A DNA stretch of 64,000 nt. Origin: Symbiodinium sp. CCMP2592 (Eukaryota; Sar; Dinophyceae; Suessiales; Symbiodiniaceae). Below, in pieces: positions 31,420-40,950 of this stretch. The notes under the pieces are model-generated. The model did no database searches, had not been told where the DNA came from, and worked only from the letters and a program-made list of their open reading frames with translations. Numbering within the stretch: the first letter of the stretch is position 1; each line of letters begins with the position of its first letter. The translations under genes and the position numbers were made by a program. The DNA is taken from the NCBI GenBank assembly GCA_905221615.1, contig CAJNDT010005924.1, positions 1 to 64,000 on the forward strand, given 5' to 3'.

Positions 31420-32186
31420 CCTTACAGAAACTGCAGACTAGTGAGGAAGTGTTTCCTTACACCTATGGTGCCGGGTTTGGGACCGAGGGCTCCGTGGTGC
31501 TGGTGTCGCCTATGTCAGCATTGGTGTTGAGAGACACGAGGGGTGCACCTCCAGCTGAGAAAGAGCCAGCTTTGCGCCGCAGGCTGCTGAATCGATGAGC
31601 AGTTTGCCAGCATCTATCCAGCGAGCGTCTGATTCGATCGCCAGTGCTCTCTAGCCGAGAGAAACTTAAGACTTAAGACACCCACAAAACGACCATGTTT
31701 GAGCCGCAGCTCTAAACCCTAAACCCAAAAACCCTAAACCGATTGTGGACCTGAGTTTCGGGCTTTAGGGCTAAGGGCCAGGATATCTCAGCCCAAGCAG
31801 ACTACAGAAGCCCGTCTAATGCGGGATTTTCGGATTTGTGGCGTACAGTTCTGGCAAGTTCGAGTCCCTACTTATAGATATAATAAATATACTAAAGGAT
31901 ACCCCAACACCCTATCCTAGCAAATCAGAGCCGATGCATAAGGAAAGCACGGGCTAGGGCCATCCTTCATTGCTTAGGCTTTCGGGTTTGTGGTCTTGGA
32001 CGAGGTTTCGTGAGGGGTTCTCAGGTGGTGTTTCAATTTTGTGGTTTCTTTTTTTGTTTTTCAATTTTTTTATTTCTTTTTTGTTTTTCAAACTTTTGGT
32101 GTCGAAGTCAAGGCTTTTTTGTGGTGGTTTATACCAATCGGCTCCGGGCTTATCAGAGTCCGGACCAAGTCTCGTGCAGGCATACA
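31420..32186. other. No gene recognised
   Basis: Unique sequence with CCCTAAA words at 31710-31740 and a T-rich stretch at 32040-32100 that gives a spurious Phe-rich frame. Confidence 0.4.
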
Positions 32187-32410
32187 GTACACCCCAAAAA
32201 GCTGGAAACCGGATTGAGTTCCTTAAAGGGATCTATAAGGGTTTAGGGTTTAGAGTTTCCGAAAATGGTTTTTTTGGGGCCCTATAGTAGTACACCCCAA
32301 AAAGCTGGAAACCGGATTGAGGCCAAATAGTGCTGGAATTCCCTATACATTACTCTTAAGGATTGAGGCCATGGGGTTTCCAAAATTTTGGGCTTCTACT
32401 GTACATGATC
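32187..32410. repeat. Direct repeat and inverted variant-E foldback
   Basis: AGTACACCCCAAAAAGCTGG plus AAACCGGATTGAG occurs at about 32188 and again at about 32290. From 32310 the sequence TAGTGCTGGAATTCCCTATA to GGGCTTCTACTGTAC is the reverse complement of the variant E unit at 5168-5270. Confidence 0.65.
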
Positions 32411-32629
32411 CCTTACTATGTCGAAGGTAGCAGCAATGTTCCACGAACGCAGCGGCCGTCGAAGTCTAGTCCCGACATCCGAGGTCCGATTGTCAGAAAG
32501 CGACAATGTCCGATCGAAAGCCACTTCCTTGGGCTTAGGGTTTGGCGCATACCCGAACCCCGAGAAAATTGTAGAAATGACGGCCCAGCACCTAATGCAC
32601 GGCTACTGTTCTACATACTTCGGTGGTCC

Positions 32630-32780
32630 CGGTAGGGTTTAGGTTCCCAAACCCTAAACCCCTAAAGCCTGAACCCCTGAAGCCTAAACCCCTCAACTCT
32701 AAACCCCTAAATCCTAAACCCCTCTAAAGCCTAAACCCCTAAACCCGAAACCCCCACACCCTAAACCCTAAACCTAAAGG
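32630..32780. repeat. CCCTAAA-type array, degenerate
   Basis: About fifteen units such as CCCTAAA, CCTAAAG, CCCCTGAAG and CCCCTCAAC in one orientation. Confidence 0.8.
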
Positions 32781-32784
32781 GCTT

Positions 32785-32888
32785 TCATATATGGGTGGTT
32801 TGCAAAATTAGGGTCCGTCCGTATTCTAATACGGCACCTTATATTTAGGGTACCCAAAAAGGGACCATAATCTTGAACCCATATATAG
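32785..32888. repeat. Foldback element, family F copy 3
   Basis: CATATATGGGTGGTTTGCAA pairs partly with TTGAACCCATATATAG; the right arm has lost the CAACCA block and the left inner arm has lost the GGTCCCTTTTTGGG block. Confidence 0.75.
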
Positions 32889-32976
32889 ACAATAAACACA
32901 CGGTCCCTCAGCGGAAAGAGAGTCCTGGACCGGACCGATCTGTCGGTCCGATCCTAGGAGTACCTTTTTTGGATAC

Positions 32977-33120
32977 CACAAGGTTTTAGTTGGGTTTAGG
33001 ATTTAGGGTTTAGGGTGGTTTAGTTAGGGTGGTTTATAGGATTATTTTCACAAGGTTTTAAATGGGTTTAGGGTTTAGGGTGGTTTAGTTAGGGTGGTTT
33101 ATAGGATTATATTATTACCA
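32977..33120. repeat. Tandem duplication of a 72-bp telomere-like unit
   Basis: CACAAGGTTTTAGTTGGGTT at 32977 and CACAAGGTTTTAAATGGGTT at 33049 begin two 72-bp units, each holding TTTAGGGTGGTTTAGTTAGG. Confidence 0.85.
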
Positions 33121-33738
33121 ACGGATCAAGCCATGGAATGGGCTCTCCAAAAAAGGCACTGCATTGTGGGGTCTAGGTAATGTGCGAGTTGCAGAGTCAC
33201 TGCCTCTTCGCAGAACCGTATGCACTGCCACTTGAGCCCTTGGTGCACACAGCTCTGCCATTGAAGAGCAATGCAAAAGTATTGAGTGGTGCGTTGCCTG
33301 TCGGCGGCATCTGGCGGATCTCTCAGCTGAACACAAGCTGTCCTGTTTGGAGTTGATGTGTTCGAAGTAAGGATTTTGAGCCTCGTTACTTGCACATGCA
33401 GATCTGCAGGGTCTCCTGATTGGCGAACCTACACTCTGACGCCTTAAACATAAGCTGCCAAGCACGCAACGATGTCTCTGAAAAAGACTGTTTTGAAATT
33501 GAAGTTCCCGCTGAACCACGCCAGCAAGAACTAACCCCGTAGATCCTAAATGCCTCATCCCACAACCCCAAACCCACCAAGCCAGACATGCCCTTCTACC
33601 CTACTCCAATCGGAATAAACGGCACGACGAACCTGCAAACCTGAAGTGGCTAAGACTTTGCAAGAAATCCTGCACCCTGCAGGGCTTTAGGGCTCTCGGG
33701 TTTAGTTTAAGAGCCCATGCAAGAGCCCATTTACTTGT
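33121..33738. other. No gene recognised
   Basis: A GC-richer unique block. Two overlapping minus-strand frames (33558-33115 and 33395-33126) compete, neither with a motif, so no gene is called although an exon here would not be surprising. Confidence 0.3.
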
Positions 33739-33828
33739 GTGTATATATATATATAAATAAAAATGATCTAGCATAAGATAATTCTATATAATGCACTATG
33801 ATATCGTATAATACAGTACATTATGATA

Positions 33829-33884
<56 letters not shown>
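33739..33884. repeat. (AT)n microsatellite and AT-rich DNA
   Basis: About 27 uninterrupted AT dinucleotides at 33830-33884, preceded by ATAATAC/TATATA-rich sequence from 33740. Confidence 0.95.
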
Positions 33885-33887
<3 letters not shown>

Positions 33888-34973
33888 TTCTATATGTTGA
33901 GTCGAATCGCTATTTATGTATATAGTTAAGCTTCTATGTGTGTATCTGTTTATATATCTTTAATTTCTGCTTATATTAATATTTAGACTTTCATACATCG
34001 AGGGCTACTGGGCCCAGGACATTCTTGCACGATTTAGTTGTGGTTTAGTTTCAGGTTTCGGGCTTAAGATTTGGCGAGGGTTTGAAGAACACTGATCACT
34101 AACCCACAGGGAAGCTGTTGCTGCTTTGCTTGGTGAGATCCGTCACAAGGTGAAACGAGAGCACTCTGGCGGCCATGCGGGTTTCACGGCCTGCAGAACC
34201 TCTCTGTCCTATCTCCAGAAAGTCGTCGGCCACGGGGTATTAATTTGGTGGTATTTGCTTGTTGCACCTACCTCCTCAAACAGCTATTAGTCAGGTATCA
34301 GTTAGGCTGCCGCATCTCCTCATCACGAAATGTATTCCAATGGTCCCTCATCCGATACTGAACTTCTACAACAACCACCAGTAAACAGAAATACCAAGTC
34401 TTGACGACGCAACCAGGAGGATGAATCACACTCACCACCCCCAAACCTTAATCCCTGTTAAATCACAACAACGCCAGAAATATCCCAGGGTATCCCGAAA
34501 CCCTTAATTTCGAAGGCGTAACCCTCAACCCTAAACCCCTTCATCCGAAATCTTTTCTGCAAACCAAAACCATACCTAAACCGTAAACCCCAAAACCCTC
34601 AACCCTGAACCCTAAACCCCTCAACCCTGGACCCTACATACCTCCTGGACTGCAGCGACATAGAGGCAGAGCCAGCGACATGTGGCTTCGCCAAGGTCAT
34701 GGAGGGAGGATGAAAAAGAGGTGCGGGGTTTTTGGTTCCTGCAGGCCCATAGCTTTTGGAGAATTTTGCCTTTTATGAGCGGGGAGGGCTCCGTTTTGTA
34801 AGGAAGCTACATGATTATGGGCACCCCAAAACTTTGAACCCTAATCCCTCAACACTTGAACCACTCGATCCCCTTGAACAACTATACCCTTGAACCCCTA
34901 AACCCCAAACCCTTGAACCCCCAGGCTTCATCGGGCTTTATGAGGGGCTGCAGGGATGTCACTGCTGTTAGGG
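33885..34973. other. Mixed DNA, no gene recognised
   Basis: At 34111-34235 both strands are open and protein-like (plus: EAVAALLGEIRHKVKREHSG), so an exon is possible but its strand is undecided. CCCTAAA words fill 34500-34630 and 34840-34920. Confidence 0.35.
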
Positions 34974-35103
34974 CCCCCCAAAAAAGCACATAAGCAAAAA
35001 TTAGGACAGGGAAATCCCATAATAAACCCCCCTTAAAAGGAAGCCCAATCAGGTAGGGATATCCCGGTAAAATGCTTATGCTTATGGTGCTTTTTGGGGT
35101 CCC
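34974..35103. repeat. Foldback element, family L copy 1
   Basis: CCCCAAAAAAGCACATAAGC pairs with GCTTATGGTGCTTTTTGGGG. The interior carries AGGGAAATCCCAT / GGTAGGGATATCCC. A second copy is at 49.5 kb. Confidence 0.85.
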
Positions 35104-35474
35104 TAAGCTGTTTTTCAGGCACTCCTTGGTTCATGCACGCACCTCCATGATCCCCCATACTCGTTACCATGACATGCATGCCCGGCCACCATCCTGAAAC
35201 GCGGCGGCATCGTGATAAAACTACGTCCAGAGTGCAAAACCTCTTCGCAGTCTAAAGGCCACCGCGCTAAGCGTTCATGGTTCAATAATAACAATATTTC
35301 AATACATAGTATTGTAATATAGTACAACACAATATACTTTAAGCGTCTGTAGTCTCAGGTTAGGGTTTAGGGTAGTCTACGTGTACTTTAGGCAAGCCAC
35401 GCCAACGAAAATCCTTGCAGGCACTCCGTTACGCAACCACGGCGGGGTCAGTCTGGTCGAAATTAAACCGCTGT
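35104..35474. other. No gene recognised
   Basis: A minus-strand frame at about 35290-35130 (HERLARWPLDCEEVLHSGRS) is protein-like but short and without a motif. One TTTAGGG word at 35365. Confidence 0.3.
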
Positions 35475-35595
35475 CCTTGGAGGATCATGGGACTTAGTAA
35501 GTAAGGTTATAAGTACCTTAATCGGTGTTATAAGTATGTATAAGTAGAGTTATCCTAATTATATCCCTAGATACTAAGTCCCATGATCCTTTAAG
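35475..35595. repeat. Foldback element, family B copy 4
   Basis: CTTGGAGGATCATGGGACTT pairs with AAGTCCCATGATCCTTTAAG. The interior is like copies 2 and 3 with a few substitutions. Confidence 0.9.
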
Positions 35596-35779
35596 TCCTC
35601 AAACTTATGCCGCGCCATCCTATATCCGGAAGCTTTAGGGTTCCGGGTTTGGGGTCTAGGGCAGCTTAGGGAACTGTGCCCGAAAGCTATGTTCGAATTC
35701 AATCTGGGATTTCATCTCAGGACCAAGATCGAATCCCTGCAGCGGAACCCTAAGCGCCCAAAACTACGCTTCATGTAGT

Positions 35780-35827
35780 ATGTACATACATATATATATA
35801 TACACATACACAGGCACTTTATGTGTC

Positions 35828-35881
<54 letters not shown>

Positions 35882-35930
35882 AGTGTTCATTTTTGCCTCC
35901 TACTCCGCGCGAGCTGCAGGGCTCAGGGTT

Positions 35931-35962
<32 letters not shown>

Positions 35963-36006
35963 CATATATATATATATATACATATACAATAATCATAATA
36001 ATAATA

Positions 36007-36063
<57 letters not shown>

Positions 36064-36070
36064 GAGAGTA
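35780..36070. repeat. Compound TA, TG and GA microsatellites
   Basis: TATA runs at 35788-35868, TG at 35869-35885, TA again at 35930-35985, ATA at 35990-36010, and (GA)n at 36013-36068. Confidence 0.95.
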
Positions 36071-36122
36071 GAGGGACTCAAACACCTGCAGAAGCGCTTA
36101 CATGTGGCTTGGCGGGTGTACA

Positions 36123-36228
36123 ACTCTCTTCTTCAATAACCGGGCCTGAAACAGTTCAATCTTTCTCAGACGAACCTTTCTACATATCGCAACTAAGTTT
36201 CAAGTTCTCTCCGATTGGGTACCTAAGG
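36123..36228 (-). repeat. Exon-like 90-bp repeat, copy 2
   Basis: Minus-strand words CCTTAGGTACC, TCTGAGAAAGATTGAA and GGCCCGGTTATTGAAGAAGA match 25921-26003. This copy has TGTTTCAG just before GCCCGG, which resembles an intron end. Confidence 0.65.
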
Positions 36229-36229
36229 C

Positions 36230-37134
36230 AATTCACGGTTTTGGAGCAAGGTTTGGTGGTAAACTGTTCTGCCAGCAAGTATCGCAAGATTGGAAAGACA
36301 ATGAACCTCTCGTTCTTGCTTGACCTTGTCGGAGTTATGGACAACTACGTTGTCCGGTGGAGTTTGTGGAGAGCAAAACGTAGTTCACATCGCATAATTC
36401 ACAATGACTCCGGGCGCTGGCGCCGGCGATTTCTCTGCAAATAATGGGTAATCACAGGCTGTCAACGAAAACTATGCGCCTAGTCCATGCACCTCACAAC
36501 AGAGGGAGCCTCGCACCCTTCTGCCGCTCCTCCTGCTGCTGCTACCACTACTACTACTGCTGCCATTACCATTGTTGTTACGATTACAATACTAATTTCA
36601 ATACGAAATACTACTAGTAGTACTACATAATATTAGTACCAGCACTAATACCTATGTCAGTTCTGAATTTAACCGTAACTTGATTGTAAATATTCGCAAT
36701 ATGAGCAATATTTAGTAGTAGTAGTAATAACAACATGAGTAAGAAGAACCTTGTTTTGAACTAATAGTAGCGTATGTTCACGATCCTGGACAAGAATCGT
36801 GGAACCTCACAGCTTCGGTTCAGCTTCACAGTATACCCTGCGGCCGAAACCTTTGCAGACATTTGCACTCCGACTGACCGCCTGTGACAAGGAAACGAGC
36901 AGCCGACAAACCAGGGCACCTCGGGATTCCGACCCCTCTCTGAGACTCCACATGCGAGGAAATCTATATCCGGGTTCTGGTGGCCACACCTAAAGTACCG
37001 CATGTGTCTTGCATATACTAAGCGCACCTGCTGATTTGGAAAACCCACCCCTCGCCCTGCTGCGTGGCTAACTTCCCACAGCAATGGCCATGACGGTCAA
37101 AGAGGCTCCGGTGGTGGGGCCCGGGGTTCGGGGC
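36230..37134. other. No gene recognised
   Basis: Unique DNA with ACTACT/AGTAGT patches at 36540-36630 and 36705-36730. A minus-strand frame at 37084-36761 lacks motifs. TTTAGGG words begin near 37140. Confidence 0.3.
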
Positions 37135-37180
37135 TTGAGGCTTTAGGGGGTTTAGGGTTTAGGGATTTGGGGTTTAGGGT

Positions 37181-37270
37181 TCTCTCTTCTTCGATAACCG
37201 GGCAAAAACATGTTCAAACTTTCTAAGACCGACAAAATATGTATTTAAAGTTCTCGCATTGGGTATCATA
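37181..37270 (-). repeat. Exon-like 90-bp repeat, copy 3
   Basis: Minus-strand ATACCCAATGCGAGAACTTT, ACATATTTTGTCGGTCTTAG and TGCCCGGTTATCGAAGAAGA align with copies 1 and 2. Confidence 0.65.
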
Positions 37271-37344
37271 TGGTTTGGGGTTTAAGGCGCTTGGGACCAG
37301 TGCAGGTGCTGTTCGGGATTCGCGGCTCAGGGCTTGAAGTAATC

Positions 37345-37500
37345 GTGCAAGAGGGACATAGTTATTATAATGGGCCTCAAATCCTATCCCCCTACATTAT
37401 AAAACCCTTTTATGGGCCTCAAATCCTATCCTAATTATTAAGGCCCCTATATTATAGAACCCTTTTATGGATCCCTTATAGTTGCCTGTTTAAAGGGACC
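37345..37500. repeat. Family H-like repeat with a short direct duplication
   Basis: CCTTTTATGGGCCTCAAATC-type text and GGCCTCAAATCCTATCC are repeated at about 37373 and 37411, next to AAGGCCCCTATATTATAG, the H-type end. Confidence 0.5.
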
Positions 37501-37540
37501 TCAGATCACGTGTTCTCACGACTCCCGGCTTTTCTAAGCT

Positions 37541-37692
37541 CCTTTTGGGGGATTTCGGGTTTAGGTAGGGTTTAGGGTTTAGGCCCTTTTGGGGATTTGG
37601 GGTTTAGGTAGGGTTTAAGGTTTAGGCCTTTTGGGGGATTTGGGGTTTAGGTAGGGTTTAGGGCCTAGGGTTTAGGGTTTGAGGTCTGCCAG
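37541..37692. repeat. 43-bp tandem repeat of telomere-like sequence
   Basis: Three units starting CCTTTTGGGG(G)ATTT at 37541, about 37584 and 37627, each with TTTAGGTAGGGTTTAGG. Confidence 0.85.
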
Positions 37693-38044
37693 CCAAGTCC
37701 GCACGACGTCCACAGGTTTAGGGTTTGGAGGGCTCGGCAAAGGGATGCAAGAAGCTCACGTGCCTTCGAACACAACTTCTACGCTGCAGGAACCTGCTCG
37801 ACTGTTGCAGTCTTCCTCATCCCAAACCTAGCTATCAAAACCCGAAACCACAGATCATGAAGGCTTCCCACGGTCATAAAACGCCGAGGTGCCCGAGCCT
37901 GCAGACCCGTAATGTCTGGTTGAAAAGCAAGCACGCTCGATGGCATGTGAAGTTCGTGACTGATGGGGGTTTAGGGTTTTAGGATTTAGGATTCGGGGTT
38001 TACGGTAGGGTTTAGGGTATTAGGGATTAGAGTTTAGGCAGTTT

Positions 38045-38252
38045 AGGGCTGGCTTCAGGATGGCAGCATTTCTCTCTTGGCAGGAGCCGTCCTCGACGTT
38101 TACGTACAACATGTCTCGAACAAACGCGAAAGCCGCAACATGGACCCCAAAGCTGTATAGCCCATTTAAGACTGCAAGGCTAAGCCAAGGCTGTGTGAAT
38201 CCATTTTCCGTATGCACTTCGAACAGCCGGAATTGGCACAAACTGCTGTAGC
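38045..38252 (-). CDS. Probable membrane-protein exon
   Basis: On the minus strand, an acceptor-like ACAGCAG at about 38253-38259 precedes a frame open for some 65 codons: it begins LCQFRLFEVHTENG, continues with WLSLAVLNGLYSFGVHVAAF (enough for a membrane helix), and ends near GSCQERNAAILKPALN. Codon third positions are mixed with a tilt to G/C, and the segment lacks the telomere-like words that surround it on both sides. No donor is clear. The family is not recognised. It is compatible with being an internal exon of the same minus-strand gene as the membrane exons near 57 kb. Confidence 0.4.
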
Positions 38253-38574
38253 TCCTTATAAGGGTTCCTGAATACAGCTGTACAGTACTATACACCCAGA
38301 TCCCATAACAATTACACATAATGGCGCTCTAGGATTCTCTGTTTTCTACTATAACTCTACTATGAATTGACTCCAAAACCCTAGTCGAATGAGTCTAATC
38401 TTTAAGGCCCCACAATTTGGCTTCCTCCATCCTGGCGGGTTGCCAGATTGAGGGACATCTAGCGCTACTCAAGGATAACAAAGCCGATCTTGTTTCACCT
38501 GCACCCTAGAACACCTGACAGTCTTTTGCTCCAACTCTGGGAGCGTAGACCTACCAAAGTGATAGTAGCGCCAA

Positions 38575-38674
38575 CTAACCAGTGGTTTTGAGGTTCCCTT
38601 GGCTCCTCAGCTCGTTATTTAATAGGGATTATCATCATCCCTGGCTCCTTAGCTCCTCCAATATCACTGGTTAG
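38575..38674. repeat. Foldback element, family S copy 1
   Basis: CTAACCAGTGGTTTTGAGGT pairs imperfectly with CTCCAATATCACTGGTTAG; the interior has two copies of TGGCTCCT(C/T)AGCTC. Confidence 0.8.
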
Positions 38675-38769
38675 CCAAACCCCTAAACCCCCAAAAGGCG
38701 TCAAGACTTGCCATTACCAGCAAACTGTCGCATGCACCCAGCTCGATGGCATGGTCTGCAGATCACCAA

Positions 38770-38881
38770 CTAGGATACCCAGTAACCCAAGAATAAAAAG
38801 GCCTCTCTTTTTGGTATTTGGTAACTTTATAAGGAACCTAGGACTACGAAAAGGGAATAAGGGTACTACTTGGCATCCGAG
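38770..38881. repeat. Foldback element, family D copy 4
   Basis: CTAGGATACCCAGTAACCCA ... ACTTGGCATCCGAG; the right tip CCTAG is mutated to CCGAG. It lies between two family S copies. Confidence 0.85.
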
Positions 38882-38884
38882 TTT

Positions 38885-38984
38885 CTAACCAGTGATTTTG
38901 GGGTTCCTTTGGCTCTTTAGCTCCTTATCGAGTAGGGAGTATCATCATCCCTGGCTCTTTAGCTCCCCCAATATCAATGGTTAG
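38885..38984. repeat. Foldback element, family S copy 2
   Basis: CTAACCAGTGATTTTGGGGT ... CCCAATATCAATGGTTAG, the same length (100 bp) and orientation as copy 1, 310 bp downstream of it. Confidence 0.8.
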
Positions 38985-39069
38985 ATTTGATGCAGAAGCT
39001 TTGGGGGTTTAGGATGGTTTAGGGTTCAGAGCCTATAGGGTTTTGGAGGGGTTTAGTATTCATATAGGG

Positions 39070-39400
39070 TTTCCTGAATTGCTTCGGATATACTGCAGAG
39101 GCGGGTTCAGGGTTCAGAGCCTATCCTGGGCTGTCAATCAGTGGATGACCTTTGAAGCTCCCAGGTTCCTTCCTAATTCAAAGGGGAACATGAGGGACCC
39201 TAAATGGGGACCCCTACCCGCTTTATAATGGGTATATAATGGCTATATTTATTAAGGGTATATTACCTAGGGGTCCTTATTAAGGGTCCCTCCTTCTACC
39301 CTTGGACTAATGGTTTCCTGTAGGGTTTATAGGGTTTAAGGGTTTAAGGGTTTAGGGTTTCCTCGGTTGCTTCGGATATACTGTGCCAGAGGTAGGTCAT
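39070..39400. repeat. Direct duplication flanking a family M element
   Basis: TTGCTTCGGATATACTG occurs at about 39080 and about 39367, each preceded by GGTTTCCT and followed by an AGAGG-type word, on the two sides of the M element at 39176-39306. Confidence 0.7.
39176..39306. repeat. Foldback element, family M copy 2
   Basis: TCAAAGGGGAACATGAGGGA pairs with TCCCTCCTTCTACCCTTGGA. The interior TATAATGGCTATATTTATTA resembles copy 1. Confidence 0.8.
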
Positions 39401-39421
39401 TTGCAGGCTATACTTTATACG

Positions 39422-39515
39422 GTTGACGATATGTCCTGCATTACCTAAGGACCGTAAACTATGGGAAGTATGGTATATTCTTTATTATGGGTAATGCAGG
39501 ATTTATATCATGAAC
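39422..39515. repeat. Foldback element, family A copy 4
   Basis: GTTGACGATATGTCCTGCAT pairs with ATGCAGGATTTATATCATGA. It shares its right boundary with copy 5. Confidence 0.85.
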
Positions 39516-39518
39516 CGG

Positions 39519-39614
39519 TTCATGACATAAATCCTGCATGACCCATAATAAGGAATATACCATATATCCCACAGTCTCGGGTCATTAAGGTAATGCAGGA
39601 TTTGTATCATCAAC
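39519..39614. repeat. Foldback element, family A copy 5
   Basis: GTTCATGACATAAATCCTGC pairs with GCAGGATTTGTATCATCAAC. It is joined tail to tail with copy 4 through ATGAACCGGTTCAT. Confidence 0.85.
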
Positions 39615-39619
39615 CGTAG

Positions 39620-40500
39620 TTTTAAAGGGACTGAGTCAGCTGACTTATACACGGCTGCAACTAATGGATTAGGGCTTGGGTGAATAGTAGAGTGTCCTTG
39701 TGTTTGACTTGAGAGCCAAAGCAACTGTGTCTGTTTACGCCCGTCTATTACCTGGTGCTACCCCTGCCAGAATCTTGGGTTGCTCACCATGTCTTAATTT
39801 TTTGGTACCCTGTTTGTGTTCCGTTGTGTTCCGGCTTGATTTCTGAAGTTATAAGTGTATTTCGTCCACTCCTTTTCTGAAACATCAAACTACACCTGCA
39901 GACCTGCAATTGTCCGCTCCGGGCAGTTCTGAGATTTTTCATTCTCCAGGTGCTCTCTGGCACCAGTGGAGTGAGCACCAGGCAAGTTGATTTAAGAACC
40001 CGACAAGGTCTAGGGTTTATGGTTAGCAGAAACACAACGGAATAGCGTGTGGTCACCCGGCTTGCGTTCAAGCCACATAATCCCCGTCCACAAAAGCATC
40101 AGACGGAACATAATTACCCTGGGACAGTACACTGCCGCGCTGTGCCCATCAGCAGCGTAGCTGTCCATTTGGTACGGTTCAATCTCGGACTGTCTAAACT
40201 CACGAGCCATCATTACAATGGGATGGGGGTTGAAAGGTTTGGCCAAGCCCCCTTCCTATGAGTGTATCAGTGCTTCTCAAAAACCTGTAACACGTAGCAT
40301 CCCAAACCGCGCAATTCGGCAACCGTAAAGCCAGCAATCCCGAAGACATCGTTCTGCTTGCAGGTGCTCAAGAAATCTCGGGTATGCTGGCAGAAGTGCT
40401 CATCAGGAGGCAGTCCGACCTAGGACAACCCTCAATCATAAACCCAACATATCCTCGGTTTTTCAGACCGGTTGATGATGACGATTGTCTTGAGCCGCAT
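39620..40500. other. Unique DNA with a weak minus-strand exon candidate
   Basis: At about 40210-40010 on the minus strand a frame of some 65 codons reads MDSYAADGHSAAVYCPR and then a hydrophobic MFRLMLLWTGIMWL. It is protein-like but lacks splice signals that I can assign, so it is noted without a gene call. Confidence 0.3.
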
Positions 40501-40504
40501 TCAA

Positions 40505-40648
40505 CTTTAAATCCTAGACCCTAATTAAACCATTAACCCAAACTAAACCCTAAACTCTAGTTAAACCCTAAACCCAAACTAAACCTTTAACACTAACCCC
40601 TAAGCCCTAAGTAAACCCTAAACCCTAAACCGAAATTAAACCCCTAAC
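40505..40648. repeat. Degenerate CCCTAAA array, left flank of the copia insertion
   Basis: AAACCCTAAAC, AACTAAACC and TTAAACCC words run up to the LTR. The right flank after 48806 continues in the same style (CTAACCCTAAACCC), so the retrotransposon inserted into this array. Confidence 0.8.
40644..40648. repeat. Target-site duplication, left copy (CTAAC)
   Basis: CTAAC precedes the left LTR and recurs at 48807-48811 directly after the right LTR. Five bases is usual for Ty1/copia. Because the surroundings are CCCTAA-like, chance agreement cannot be excluded. Confidence 0.7.
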
Positions 40649-40795
40649 ACTCAAAGCGAGCATTTTGCGTCGAACCGGCACGGCAGTTTCAGAAGCACTC
40701 GACCCTGGAAGCCCTTTGGCTCCTCCTGCAGGCGACCAGGAAAAGCGGGCTGCCCTTCAGGGTTTTTCGGTTTTTCATCCCTGCCATATTTCGCT
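40649..40795 (+). repeat. Left LTR (147 bp)
   Basis: Begins ACTCAAAGCGAGCATTTTGC and ends GCCATATTTCGCT. It matches 48660-48806 at 145 of 147 positions; the differences are at 40768 (C versus T) and 40775 (T versus G). It lacks the usual TG...CA ends. Confidence 0.9.
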
Positions 40796-40806
40796 GGCAG
40801 CGGAGC
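40795..40806 (+). promoter_or_regulatory. Putative primer-binding site
   Basis: TGGCAGCGGAGC begins at the last LTR base. TGG is complementary to a tRNA CCA end, and the word resembles the complement of an initiator-Met tRNA 3' end with two or three differences. The tRNA cannot be named from sequence alone. Confidence 0.5.
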
Positions 40807-40950
40807 AGGTTGGCGATCCAGGGCGTTGGGGCGCTCGCTGTGTCGCTCCAGGGTGCGATCCTGGACTTTGTCTTCGGAGTTTTTTGGTGATTGTTTTGAG
40901 AACCCTCTGCTGAGGGCTTGGGTCAAAGCCTTTGACCTGTGGGAGGGGCC

